A DNA stretch of 64,000 bases. Source: Klebsiella pneumoniae. Lineage in GTDB: Bacteria > Pseudomonadota > Gammaproteobacteria > Eutrophobiales > Eutrophobiaceae. The notes under the pieces were generated by a model, which was given only the letters and a program-made list of their open reading frames with translations, had not been told where the DNA came from and did no database searches. Positions within the stretch are counted from its first letter, which is position 1. The number at the start of each line of letters is the position of its first letter. This document shows, in pieces, positions 34,050 to 42,480 of the stretch. The stretch covers positions 1 to 64,000 of the forward strand of contig CAMDWI010000016.1 of NCBI GenBank assembly GCA_945878555.1. The letters run 5' to 3'. The position numbers and the translations under genes were made by a program.

Positions 34050-34682
34050 ATGAAAAAATTGATCACACTGGGTCTGCTGATGTTCATCAGTATGGTACAG
34101 GCCGAAACGAGTCAGATCGTCAGTCAGTTGCAAACGCGCTGGGCTGAAGTGAAATATGAGTTGCCGGTCAAGGAGCAGGAAAAATCCTTTGCCGAACTGG
34201 CAGCCCAGGCAGATGCGGCGGCAGCGGCAGAACCCGGCAATGCCGATGTGTTGATCTGGCAGGGGATTATCCATGCCAGTTTCGCCGGTGCGAAAGGCGG
34301 ACTCGGTGCGCTGGGTGAAGTTAAGAAGGCGAAGAAGATTTTTGAAAAGGCGATCGCGATCCAGCCGGAGGCATTGAATGGTTCCGCCTACACCAGTCTC
34401 GGTTCGCTGTATTACCAGGTGCCTGGCTGGCCGGTTGGTTTTGGGGATTCGAAAAAAGCGGCCGAAAATCTGCAGAAAGGACTGGCGTTGAACCCGGACG
34501 GCATTGATTCAAATTTCTTCCAGGGTGATTATTTGATGTCCGAAGGTGAATATGATCTGGCACTGGCGGCCTTTGAAAAGGCGCTGAAGGCACCACCGCG
34601 TCCGGATCGCAAGCTGGCAGATGAAGGGCGCAAACAGGAAATTCATGCAGCGATAGAGAAGATTCAGGACAAACAGAAATAA
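34050..34682 (+). CDS. Periplasmic TPR-like protein
   Basis: 210 residues with a signal peptide (MKKLITLGLLMFISMVQA). TPR-like helical repeats follow: NADVLIWQGIIHASFAGAKGG, AKKIFEKAIAIQPEALNGSAY, AAENLQKGLALNPDGIDSNFF, YDLALAAFEKALKAPPRP. It resembles periplasmic TPR proteins described near TRAP-type transporters (TatT), but no TRAP gene is present here. Probably a protein- or ligand-binding scaffold for the module. 30 bases from the SDR gene and 21 from eptA-like. Confidence 0.8.
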   Translation: MKKLITLGLLMFISMVQAETSQIVSQLQTRWAEVKYELPVKEQEKSFAELAAQADAAAAAEPGNADVLIWQGIIHASFAGAKGGLGALGEVKKAKKIFEKAIAIQPEALNGSAYTSLGSLYYQVPGWPVGFGDSKKAAENLQKGLALNPDGIDSNFFQGDYLMSEGEYDLALAAFEKALKAPPRPDRKLADEGRKQEIHAAIEKIQDKQK

Positions 34683-34703
34683 GCACAGCGGGGCTGCCTC
34701 GCC

Positions 34704-36323
34704 GTGTGGCGAATTAATCCGGAATTACCCCGCTGGCAGCTGTCGGTGGCGGTGGCCCTGTATATGGTGCTGGCAGATAATGCGGCCTTCTGGAATGCCC
34801 TGTTCGATCTGTCTGGCAAGGCTGTAGCAGTCAATCCGTTATTTATCGCGGCCGTGTTTGTCGCGATGCTTGCAGTCATGGTCTTACTGGTCAATCTGAC
34901 CGCATTCAGATATGGGTTCAAGCCACTGCTGATATTGATACTGCTGGCAGCGGCGATGGCCGGTTATTACATGGGTGAATACGGCGTCATCTTTGACAAG
35001 GCCATGGTCACCAATATGTTTCTGACTGACCGGGCAGAGGTGATGGAATTAATGCTGTCGCCTGGAATCCTGTTGCATACGTTCGTGTTCGGGGCTTTAC
35101 CCTCCATTGTGGTATGGAAGATCCGTCTGGTCGATCAGTCCTGGACGGCGGGACTGGCGACACAGGGTCTGGTCATGCTGGTGTGTCTGGCGGTGACAGG
35201 ACTGGTTGCGTTTGTCCAGTATAAAAACATCGTCATCGTCTACCGTGAAAACCGCGACATGTTATGTCAGGTCAATCCGGTCTGTCCGCTGGTTTCAGTG
35301 ACTAAATATCTGTCCCGGTTGAACCGCAAGCCCTTGACCTTGCAGGCCATTGCCAAAGACGCTGCCCTCATCGTACCGGTCAATGGCAGAAAAAAGAATG
35401 TGGTGGTGATGGTTGTCGGGGAAACGGCACGTGCAGCCAATTTCAGTCTGAACGATTATGCGCGAAATACCAATCCGCAACTGCAACAGCAGTCGATTAT
35501 CAACTTCAGTCAGGTCTATTCCTGTGGTACCTCGACGGCGGCCTCGCTACCGTGCATGTTTTCACACCTTGGCCGTGAGGGTGCAGACAGGCAGGATCCG
35601 GCACAGTTTGAAAATCTGCTGGATGTCCTTCAGCGTGCGGACGTCCGGGTGTTGTGGCGTGATAATGATGCAGGGTGTAAGGGTGTGTGCGCGCGGATAG
35701 CCACAGAGGATTTTTATACGGCTGAGGTCCCGCAATTTTGCAGAGAAGGTAATTGTTTCGATGAAATCCTGCTGACCAGCATTGAGGAGGTCATCAGTCG
35801 AGATAACAAGGATGTATTTATTGTACTGCATCAGAAGGGAAGTCACGGCCCCGCCTATTATCGACGTTACCCGGAGGCCTATCGCCGATTTACGCCGGAA
35901 TGTACGATTGTTGAAGTACAGGATTGCAGCAGGCATGAGATTATCAACAGTTATGATAACACCATCCTGTATACGGATTTTGTGTTGTCTGAACTCATCC
36001 ATCTGCTGGACAAACATGCATCCGAATACAATGCGGCCATGTTATATCTGTCCGATCACGGTGAGTCGCTGGGTGAACATGGTATTTACCTGCATGGCTT
36101 GCCCTATCTTATTGCCCCGGATGAGCAGATCCATGTGCCCATGTTATTGTGGCTGTCGGGGGGCTATAGCAATTATATGCGGCTGGACCCGACATGTCTG
36201 ACTGACCGCAGCCAGATGCTTTATTCGCATGATAATCTGTTTCATACCGTGCTTGGCATGTTCAAAGTCAGTACACACCTGTATCAGAAGGACAATGATA
36301 TAATGGCGCCGTGTGAAGCCTGA
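34704..36323 (+). CDS. eptA: Lipid A phosphoethanolamine transferase (EptA/PmrC type)
   Basis: 539 residues. Five TM helices up to about residue 180, then a periplasmic alkaline-phosphatase-fold domain. Zn/nucleophile motifs: VVGETARAANFSLN (metal Glu), SCGTSTAASLPCMFSHLGR (nucleophilic Thr), and DHGESLGEHGIYLHG (Asp/His ligands). Six or more cysteines in the soluble domain fit the disulphides of EptA/MCR enzymes. Adds phosphoethanolamine to lipid A phosphates, lowering negative charge and cationic-peptide binding. GTG start at 34704. Followed by its likely regulators, giving a pmrCAB order. Confidence 0.93.
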   Translation: MWRINPELPRWQLSVAVALYMVLADNAAFWNALFDLSGKAVAVNPLFIAAVFVAMLAVMVLLVNLTAFRYGFKPLLILILLAAAMAGYYMGEYGVIFDKAMVTNMFLTDRAEVMELMLSPGILLHTFVFGALPSIVVWKIRLVDQSWTAGLATQGLVMLVCLAVTGLVAFVQYKNIVIVYRENRDMLCQVNPVCPLVSVTKYLSRLNRKPLTLQAIAKDAALIVPVNGRKKNVVVMVVGETARAANFSLNDYARNTNPQLQQQSIINFSQVYSCGTSTAASLPCMFSHLGREGADRQDPAQFENLLDVLQRADVRVLWRDNDAGCKGVCARIATEDFYTAEVPQFCREGNCFDEILLTSIEEVISRDNKDVFIVLHQKGSHGPAYYRRYPEAYRRFTPECTIVEVQDCSRHEIINSYDNTILYTDFVLSELIHLLDKHASEYNAAMLYLSDHGESLGEHGIYLHGLPYLIAPDEQIHVPMLLWLSGGYSNYMRLDPTCLTDRSQMLYSHDNLFHTVLGMFKVSTHLYQKDNDIMAPCEA

Positions 36324-36349
36324 ATACGACCATGCCAGGATTATGAGCA

Positions 36350-37009
36350 ATGAATATTCTATTGGTGGAGGATGACAGACTGCTTGCCGACGGTGTAATC
36401 AGTGCACTGCGACGCGAAGGTTTTACCATCAACCACATCAGCGATGGCAATACCGCCGTGAGCCAGATCCGCGCGGAGCCACCGGATATCCTGATCCTGG
36501 ATCTGGGACTGCCGGGTATGGACGGGATTGATGTGTTGAAGACGGTGCGCCGGACCAATCGCCAGTTGCCTGTCCTTATTCTGACCGCGCGAGACAGACT
36601 GGATGACAAGGTGGCTGGTCTTGACAGTGGCGCGGACGATTATCTGACCAAGCCGTTTGAAACCCGGGAGTTGCTGGCCCGTCTGCGGGTACTGGAAAGA
36701 CGTATATCCACGACCGGCAGTGCAGAAATTACCGTAGGTCCGGTCAGACTGAATAGCACAACCCAGGACACCCTGGTTGATGATGATCCGGTCAACCTGA
36801 CCCGCCGTGAATACATGATACTGAAGGCACTGATGCAGGGTGCCGGTTTGATACTGTCGCGTGAAAACCTGGAGGCGAAGCTGTATACCTGGGGTGAGGA
36901 AATTGCCAGTAATGCAATCGAGGTGCATATCCATCACCTGCGCAAGAAGCTGCCGGACGGATTTATACAGACCGTGCATGGCATGGGTTATATTGTCAGG
37001 CAGCAGTGA
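36350..37009 (+). CDS. OmpR/PmrA/QseB-type response regulator
   Basis: 219 residues: receiver domain (1-115) with phospho-acceptor Asp in ILILDLGLPGMDG, acidic pocket VEDD, Thr in LILTARDR and Lys in LTKPF; winged-helix output (about 125-219) ending NAIEVHIHHLRKKLPDGFIQTVHGMGY. Closest by eye to PmrA/QseB. It overlaps the kinase gene by four bases (GTGA). The PmrA-box-like site at 30264 is a candidate target, making the operon self-regulated. Confidence 0.93.
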   Translation: MNILLVEDDRLLADGVISALRREGFTINHISDGNTAVSQIRAEPPDILILDLGLPGMDGIDVLKTVRRTNRQLPVLILTARDRLDDKVAGLDSGADDYLTKPFETRELLARLRVLERRISTTGSAEITVGPVRLNSTTQDTLVDDDPVNLTRREYMILKALMQGAGLILSRENLEAKLYTWGEEIASNAIEVHIHHLRKKLPDGFIQTVHGMGYIVRQQ

Positions 37010-38376
37010 ACTCGATACGCACCTTCCTCGTTGTCATCCTGATTGCGACCATCACGCTGGTCAATTTTGTGACGGTGGTGCATGGCTATCGCAAGGGCAT
37101 GGAGGAGTCCCAGCGACTGTTTGAATCCCGACTGGAACATCATGCTCACCTGATCAGTGCCTTGTTCCAGTTGCGGATGGAGTACCGCCCCGTTGATCCA
37201 TCACCGAAGATCGTGGTTGATCCGTTTGAAAATACAGCTGAGGTACTGACTAATACCGCCTTTCAGGTGCTGGACAGCGATGGCCGGATGATACTACGCT
37301 CGGCAAATTCACCTGCGACACCGATGCGTGATCGGGTCAACCAGTTCTACATGACCAACTTTGACGGTTATCGCTGGGGTAGCCTGGCCTGGTACGACAG
37401 CGGGCGGGGACTGTGGATTTTTGTTGCTGAACGTGAGGACATCCGCCGCCAGCTTGAAGAGACCATTATACTGGAGTCGGTCGTCCCGGTTGTGGCGGCC
37501 TTGCCCTTGATTGCGATCATGATCTGGTTCATTGTCGGTTTTGGTCTGAAACCGATACGGCATCTGGCAGAGCAGTTGCGTGCCCGCAGTGCCAGCAATC
37601 TTAGCCCGATAGCACTGGATGTGATTCCGGCAGAACTGACCCAGCTTGCCATCTCCGCCAATGACCTGTTAACACGACTGGATGCCTCGTTTCAGCGCGA
37701 GAAACAGTTTAACAGTGATGTCGCGCATGAATTACGTACACCGGTGGCGGCCATGAAGATCCATATGCAAAATCTGATGACTGAGCTGCCTCAATTACCG
37801 GAATCATCATTGAAACTGCAACAGGGTATTGATCGGATGCAATCACTGGTCGAACAGATGCTCGCACTGAACCGGATGATGCCGGAAAACTATATCACCC
37901 AGTTTACCAACGTGGATCTTTATGATCTGATACGTCGTGTACTCGAGGATAAAATCGGCCAGGTGCACGCCCGGCATCAGATGCTGGAGGTGAAGGGTGG
38001 TAGCTGTATCGTCTACGGTGATGTGTTTGCGCTGGAGACGCTGGTTAAAAACCTGGTCAACAATGCTATCAAATATACACCGGACGGTGGACGTATTTTG
38101 TTGCGTCTGGAAACGACAGTGAATGAACATGTCCTGCAGGTCATAGACAGTGGGCCGGGTATACCGGAGTCCCAATATGAACGTGTGTTTGAACGGTTTT
38201 ACCGGATTGGCGGTGACCGTCAGTCGGCCGTCAGTGGTTGTGGTCTGGGACTATCGATCGTCCGATATATAGTTGACCTGCACAAGGCAAGTATTTCACT
38301 TGGGCCATCCGAATTTACAACCGGACTGTGTGTCACCGTCCGTTTTCCCTCCAGTATAAAAAGGATAAAGACATGA
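37006..38376 (+). CDS. Sensor histidine kinase (QseC/PmrB-like)
   Basis: 456 residues from GTG 37006. TM1 (about 6-25), periplasmic sensor region (about 26-160), TM2 (about 162-182), HAMP, H-box VAHELRTPVAAMKIHMQN, then N (LVKNLVNNAIKYTPDGG), G1 (DSGPGIPESQYERVFERFYR) and G2 (GCGLGLSIVRYIVDLH) boxes. I see no ExxE ferric-iron motif of the Salmonella PmrB type in the periplasmic part, so the signal is unproven. Start overlaps the regulator and end overlaps the cupredoxin gene, both by four bases. Confidence 0.92.
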   Translation: MNSIRTFLVVILIATITLVNFVTVVHGYRKGMEESQRLFESRLEHHAHLISALFQLRMEYRPVDPSPKIVVDPFENTAEVLTNTAFQVLDSDGRMILRSANSPATPMRDRVNQFYMTNFDGYRWGSLAWYDSGRGLWIFVAEREDIRRQLEETIILESVVPVVAALPLIAIMIWFIVGFGLKPIRHLAEQLRARSASNLSPIALDVIPAELTQLAISANDLLTRLDASFQREKQFNSDVAHELRTPVAAMKIHMQNLMTELPQLPESSLKLQQGIDRMQSLVEQMLALNRMMPENYITQFTNVDLYDLIRRVLEDKIGQVHARHQMLEVKGGSCIVYGDVFALETLVKNLVNNAIKYTPDGGRILLRLETTVNEHVLQVIDSGPGIPESQYERVFERFYRIGGDRQSAVSGCGLGLSIVRYIVDLHKASISLGPSEFTTGLCVTVRFPSSIKRIKT

Positions 38377-38714
38377 ACAGGATAAACTGGAAGACAGTCG
38401 TAGTGCTGGCGTTAATGCTGCTGGCAGCCCGCAATGGATTCTCAGCTGAGGCGCAGGTGTTTGAATTGAGAATACAGAACCACCTGTTCATGCCGGATGT
38501 GCTTGAGATCCCTGCCGGGGTCCAGGTCAGGTTGGTTATCTACAATGATGATCCGACACCGGAAGAGTTCGAGAGTCGTGAGCTGAACCGCGAGAAGGTG
38601 ATTATGGGTAACAGCAAGGTGAGCTTGCTGATAGGGCCACTGGTGGCAGGGTCCTATGCGTTTTTTGGTGAATTCAATCCGCTGCTGGCACAGGGCAGTA
38701 TCGTGGTGAAATAA
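38373..38714 (+). CDS. Periplasmic cupredoxin-like protein of an iron-uptake module
   Basis: 113 residues. Signal peptide (about 1-25, ending GFSA), then one cupredoxin fold of the type found with FTR1 permeases: FMPDVLEIPAGVQVRLVIYN, the diagnostic FESRELNREKVI, and YAFFGEFNPLLAQGSIVV. As I recall the family, a histidine usually follows GEF; here it is asparagine, and there is no Cys/Met copper site. It may bind ferric iron or act as a redox adaptor for the permease. It overlaps the kinase by four bases and precedes the permease by two. Confidence 0.82.
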   Translation: MNRINWKTVVVLALMLLAARNGFSAEAQVFELRIQNHLFMPDVLEIPAGVQVRLVIYNDDPTPEEFESRELNREKVIMGNSKVSLLIGPLVAGSYAFFGEFNPLLAQGSIVVK

Positions 38715-38716
38715 CG

Positions 38717-39511
38717 ATGCTGGTTATCGCCATATTATTCCTGCGTGAATCGCTGGAGGCCGCGCTGCTCATCAGCATACTGATGGCCATCACGTACAAG
38801 TCCGGTCTCTCACGGCTGTGGATCGTCGCTGCGCTGGCGATCAGTTTTGTCTTGTCCGGGATCAGTGCCGCCTTGCTGGAGTCGATTACCAACCTGTTTG
38901 ATGGGTTGGGTCAGGAGTTGATGAATGCCGCTCTGCTGATGCTGATCAATCTGGTCATGTTGCTGATCTATATATTTTATTTACCGCTGGTCCCGCCACC
39001 GACAGGGTCACAGCGCCAGGATCATTCAACGGGATCGATTCCATTGTTATTTATCATTGCAACAATCATCAGTCTGACCCATGAGGGTGGCGAACTGAGT
39101 GTGTTTAGTTATGGCTACATGGCAACCCGGCAATCGATAACAGCGCTGCTGACAGGGGGGACTATCGGTATTGCCATTGGTGCAAGTGTCGGTGCGATCA
39201 TCTATTACCTGCTGGTCATGATGCCGGAGCGGACGGCCAACCGGGTGTTCCCGGTTATCCTGGCGTTGATAGCGTCCGGTATGTCCTTGCAGGCCGCCAC
39301 CTATCTGGTGCAGGCGGGCTGGCTACCACCGACGCCGCCGGTATGGGATACATCGTTTCTGGTGGCAGAGGGCTCGCTGGCGGGACAGTTACTGTATGCC
39401 TTGTTTGATTATGAGGCGACGCCGGACCGGTTCCAGTGCGGGTTTTATCTGGCTTCAATCTGCTGTTTTCTGGTGGCCGTGGGTCTGTCGCGCTGGCGAC
39501 GTATTCGCTAA
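38717..39511 (+). CDS. FTR1/EfeU-type iron permease with a non-standard second motif
   Basis: 264 residues, seven predicted TM segments. The first REGxE-type motif is FLRESLEAALLIS in TM1. The second, usually LREGAE, reads SLTHEGGELSVF in TM4, with histidine for arginine. FTR1-family proteins carry ferric iron across the membrane, usually with a periplasmic oxidase or cupredoxin; the gene before it supplies the cupredoxin. Last gene of the operon, followed by foldback element F. Confidence 0.85.
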   Translation: MLVIAILFLRESLEAALLISILMAITYKSGLSRLWIVAALAISFVLSGISAALLESITNLFDGLGQELMNAALLMLINLVMLLIYIFYLPLVPPPTGSQRQDHSTGSIPLLFIIATIISLTHEGGELSVFSYGYMATRQSITALLTGGTIGIAIGASVGAIIYYLLVMMPERTANRVFPVILALIASGMSLQAATYLVQAGWLPPTPPVWDTSFLVAEGSLAGQLLYALFDYEATPDRFQCGFYLASICCFLVAVGLSRWRRIR

Positions 39512-39534
39512 ATAACAGTTCGGACCTTGGTGAG

Positions 39535-39731
39535 ATCAGCCATCTGGCTATAATCGTTCAAGACACGCTGTGAATACATCCATGTACGCTCGAGCGCCGC
39601 TTTCATCGCTACGCGTCCCGCTCCGCTTGAAAGTCCAGCCGTTACATCCCTGTAACGGCGCAAACGGCTCCTTAACCCGCCGTTTGCCCCTGCGGCTAAC
39701 GGTCTTTCACAATTATAGCCAGACGGCTGAT
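39535..39731 (-). repeat. Foldback element copy F (long core)
   Basis: Minus-oriented, in the convergent gap between the permease and epmB. Arms 39535-39555 and 39711-39731 (21 bases) pair apart from two wobbles, and are nearly the same as those of copy C. Inner ends 39556-39564 and 39702-39710. The core is the long version also seen in copy G, with extra hairpins (GCCGTTACATCCCTGTAACGGC; CAAACGG...CCGTTTG). The outer boundary begins 23 bases after the permease stop. Confidence 0.87.
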
Positions 39732-39750
39732 TCCGACTATTGTGGAATTG

Positions 39751-40737
39751 TTATCTATTGATTGGCGTTTTTGATGCTGCGCCGCGGGTTTCTCGAACCA
39801 GACGCGGTACCAGATAGCCTGGCAGGCCTGATCGCAGTGTTTCAATGATAGCGATAGCCCGGGACTCATCCACCTCAAAGTGGGCTGCACCGGCGATCGG
39901 ATCGAGCATATGCAGGTAATAGGGCAACACATGGTGGCTGTAGAGACGCAGACTCAGTTCACGCAGTACCTCGGCGTTATCATTGACGCCTTTTAATAAT
40001 ACTGACTGATTCAGCAATTGCATACCGCTGGCGTGCAAGCGCTGTAGTACCGGCAGTACATCGGCCTCAATCTCGTTGGGGTGGTTGGCATGGATGACCA
40101 TCGTTTGTTTGAACCGGTTTGCTGTCAGTACCTTGAGCAGACTGTCCGTTATCCGGGACGGCAGCACCACCGGCATACGGGTATGGATACGCAGCCAGCG
40201 CAGATGCGGGATCTGTTCCAGTTTTGTGATCAGGGTTCCCAGCCGTTCATCCGATAGTGACAAGGGGTCGCCGCCGCTGAGGATGACCTCTTCGATACTG
40301 GTGTCGCTCAGGATATAGTCGAGTGCGGCTGTCCAGTTCTCTCGCCCCGGATTATTGTCGCTGTAGGGATAATGTCGCCGGAAACAATAACGGCAATGGA
40401 TGGCGCAGACGCTGGTGGTCACCAGTAACACGCGGCCAGCGTATTTCTGGATCAGCCCCGGTGTTGCGGTGCTATCAAGCTCGCCGAGCGGGTCGGTGGT
40501 GTAACCCGGATGGGCAAGATCTTCCTCTGCCAGGGGCAGGACCTGGCGTAACAAGGGGTCGTCTGCCTGGCCGGCTTGCATACGGTTTACGTAGGAAAGT
40601 GGTACTTTGAGCGGAAAAGCAGCGGCAGCGGCACCGGATCCGGTGCCATTCGCTGCCGCGACACCGGTTTTTTCCCGTAATTGCCCCGGGTCCCGAATAA
40701 CTTCGCGTAATTCGTGTTGCCATCTCGAAATATCCAT
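39751..40737 (-). CDS. epmB: EF-P beta-lysylation protein EpmB (radical SAM lysine 2,3-aminomutase)
   Basis: 328 residues from ATG 40737. Radical-SAM cluster CAIHCRYC in [28 protein letters not shown], and a C-terminal PLP-lysine region. Converts L-lysine to (R)-beta-lysine, which EpmA attaches to EF-P Lys34. It is divergent from efp, with the start codons about 62 bases apart, so shared regulation is likely. The KamA domain is complete; the C-terminus lies beside foldback element F. Confidence 0.93.
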   Translation of the reverse strand: MDISRWQHELREVIRDPGQLREKTGVAAANGTGSGAAAAAFPLKVPLSYVNRMQAGQADDPLLRQVLPLAEEDLAHPGYTTDPLGELDSTATPGLIQKYAGRVLLVTTSVCAIHCRYCFRRHYPYSDNNPGRENWTAALDYILSDTSIEEVILSGGDPLSLSDERLGTLITKLEQIPHLRWLRIHTRMPVVLPSRITDSLLKVLTANRFKQTMVIHANHPNEIEADVLPVLQRLHASGMQLLNQSVLLKGVNDNAEVLRELSLRLYSHHVLPYYLHMLDPIAGAAHFEVDESRAIAIIETLRSGLPGYLVPRLVRETRGAASKTPINR

Positions 40738-40799
40738 GGGTTTCAAGGTATCATACGCGCCTTTATCGCGCACCCATGGAAATGGAAGGGGATACCTGT

Positions 40800-41366
40800 A
40801 TGTCTACGTTTAGTACCAGTGAATTCAAGTCCGGCCTGAAGTTGATGATCGATGGCGATCCGTACTCGGTAATCGAGAACGAACATGTAAAACCGGGCAA
40901 GGGCCAGGCCTTCAATCGCGTCAGGTTGCGTAACCTGAAGACCGGACGGGTACTTGAGCGTACTTTCAAGTCAGGTGACGTTTGTGAAGGTGCGGACGTG
41001 GTCGAGGTATCATTGCAATACCTCTATACAGACGGGGAATTGTGGCACTTCATGGATCCGGGCAGTTATGAACAGTATATGGCCGATGAAAAGGCGATGG
41101 CGGATGCCTCGCAGTGGATCAAGCCCGAAGAAGAGTGCATCGTGACACTGTGGAACGGCTCGCCACTGTATGTAGCCGCACCGAATTTCGTGCACCTGAA
41201 GATCATTGAAACCGACCCGGGCCTGCGTGGTGATACCGCTACCGGCGGCACCAAACCGGCCAAGCTTGAGACCGGCGCGGTGGTGAGGGTGCCCCTGTTT
41301 GTGGAAGAGGGCGAGACCATCCGTGTCGATACACGTACCAGTGCGTATATGTCGAGGGTGAAGTGA
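40800..41366 (+). CDS. efp: Elongation factor P
   Basis: 188 residues. Three beta-barrel domains; the modified loop [12 protein letters not shown] puts lysine at position 34, the site of beta-lysylation in E. coli-type EF-P. It relieves ribosome stalling at polyproline. ATG 40800 matches the family start [20 protein letters not shown]; the eight codons upstream are not conserved. epmB and epmA flank it on either side, so three of the four EF-P modification players are here (epmC was not seen). Confidence 0.97.
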   Translation: MSTFSTSEFKSGLKLMIDGDPYSVIENEHVKPGKGQAFNRVRLRNLKTGRVLERTFKSGDVCEGADVVEVSLQYLYTDGELWHFMDPGSYEQYMADEKAMADASQWIKPEEECIVTLWNGSPLYVAAPNFVHLKIIETDPGLRGDTATGGTKPAKLETGAVVRVPLFVEEGETIRVDTRTSAYMSRVK

Positions 41367-41412
41367 CACGAGATGATGGGTGAGGATTGATACATTCAAT
41401 CCGAGGTTCCAC

Positions 41413-41488
41413 CGTCATTCCCGCTTCGGCTTTGGCTCCAGGCGTCGCTCTACCGCCTGCATCCATGTAGGCGAATGCGGGAATGACG
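41413..41488. repeat. GTCATTCCCGC inverted repeat with an internal CATGGATG hairpin
   Basis: CGTCATTCCCGC (41413-41424) and GCGGGAATGACG (41477-41488) are perfect inverted ends. Inside, CGCCT-gcatccatgt-AGGCG carries the CATGGATG motif (minus strand) found in the foldback cores. It lies between efp and epmA, whose start is 18 bases further on. Confidence 0.75.
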
Positions 41489-41505
41489 AATGATGGAAAT
41501 TGTTA

Positions 41506-42465
41506 ATGTCTGATCGCTGGCAACCCTCCGCATCCCTCAAAGTTTTAAAACAACGTGCCAGTCTGCTGGCAAACATCCGTGAGTTCATGGCGGCACGCGA
41601 CATCCTGGAGGTTGAAACACCGGTGTTGTCCCATGCCGGCAATACCGATCCGAACCTGACCAGTTTTACTACTCGTTTTAGCTCCCCGGCCACCACCTCA
41701 GCGGAGAGGTTGTATCTGCATACCTCGCCCGAGTTTGCGATGAAGCGATTGCTGGCTGCCGGTAGTGGTCCTGTCTACCAGATCTGCCGTGTATTCCGTG
41801 ACGAGGAACTCGGGCGTCAGCACCAGCCCGAGTTTACGATGCTGGAGTGGTATCGCCCTGGTTTTGATCATCATGCCTTGATGCGTGAGATGGGGGATAT
41901 GCTGGTGTTGCTAGGGTTTGCCCGTCCCGCCTGCCGTCCATATGCCGCGGTTTTTGCAGCGGCTACCGGGCTGGATCCTCATCATGCTACTGATGCTGAC
42001 TTGCAGTCGCAATCAACCCGACTGGGACTGCAAGGTACGGGTCATACCCGGTCGGTATTACTCGATTTTTTGTTCAGCATGGCGGTCATGCCTGGCCTCG
42101 GTGTGGATAGACCGGAATTTATAGATGATTTTCCGGTGTGCCAGGCCGCACTGGCGCGCATCCGTCAGGGTGCCACCCCGGTGGCAGAGCGCTTCGAGTT
42201 GTTTATCAACGGTGTAGAAATCGCCAATGGCTTTCATGAGTTGACGGATGCCGCTGAACAACGCGCCCGTTTTGAGGCAGACAATGCAAGGCGGCAACAG
42301 CAGGGGCAGGCGTCTGTGCGTCTGGATGAACATCTGCTGGCTGCACTGGCGCAGGGCTTGCCGGATTGTGCCGGTGTGGCGCTGGGAATTGATCGTTTAT
42401 TAATGCAGATTCTGGGTTATGATTCGATAGACAAGGTCGTTACCTTTACTTGCAACCAGGCATAA
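41506..42465 (+). CDS. epmA: EF-P--(R)-beta-lysine ligase EpmA (GenX/PoxA)
   Basis: 319 residues from ATG 41506. Paralogue of the lysyl-tRNA synthetase catalytic core without the anticodon domain. Motif 2 (FRDEELGRQHQPEFTMLEWY) and motif 3 (ALGIDRLLM) are present, along with EVETPVLSHAGNTDPNL at the N-terminus. Uses ATP to join beta-lysine to Lys34 of EF-P. The ribosome-binding region falls at the edge of the GTCATTCC inverted repeat, so its expression could be affected by that structure. Confidence 0.95.
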   Translation: MSDRWQPSASLKVLKQRASLLANIREFMAARDILEVETPVLSHAGNTDPNLTSFTTRFSSPATTSAERLYLHTSPEFAMKRLLAAGSGPVYQICRVFRDEELGRQHQPEFTMLEWYRPGFDHHALMREMGDMLVLLGFARPACRPYAAVFAAATGLDPHHATDADLQSQSTRLGLQGTGHTRSVLLDFLFSMAVMPGLGVDRPEFIDDFPVCQAALARIRQGATPVAERFELFINGVEIANGFHELTDAAEQRARFEADNARRQQQGQASVRLDEHLLAALAQGLPDCAGVALGIDRLLMQILGYDSIDKVVTFTCNQA

Positions 42466-42480
42466 AACAGGGCAGTTTAC

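Noticed and set aside
37006-38376. Ferric-iron ExxE motif in the sensor kinase
   Set aside because: Scanning the periplasmic region gave only ExxxE and EE patterns, so direct iron sensing is not claimed.
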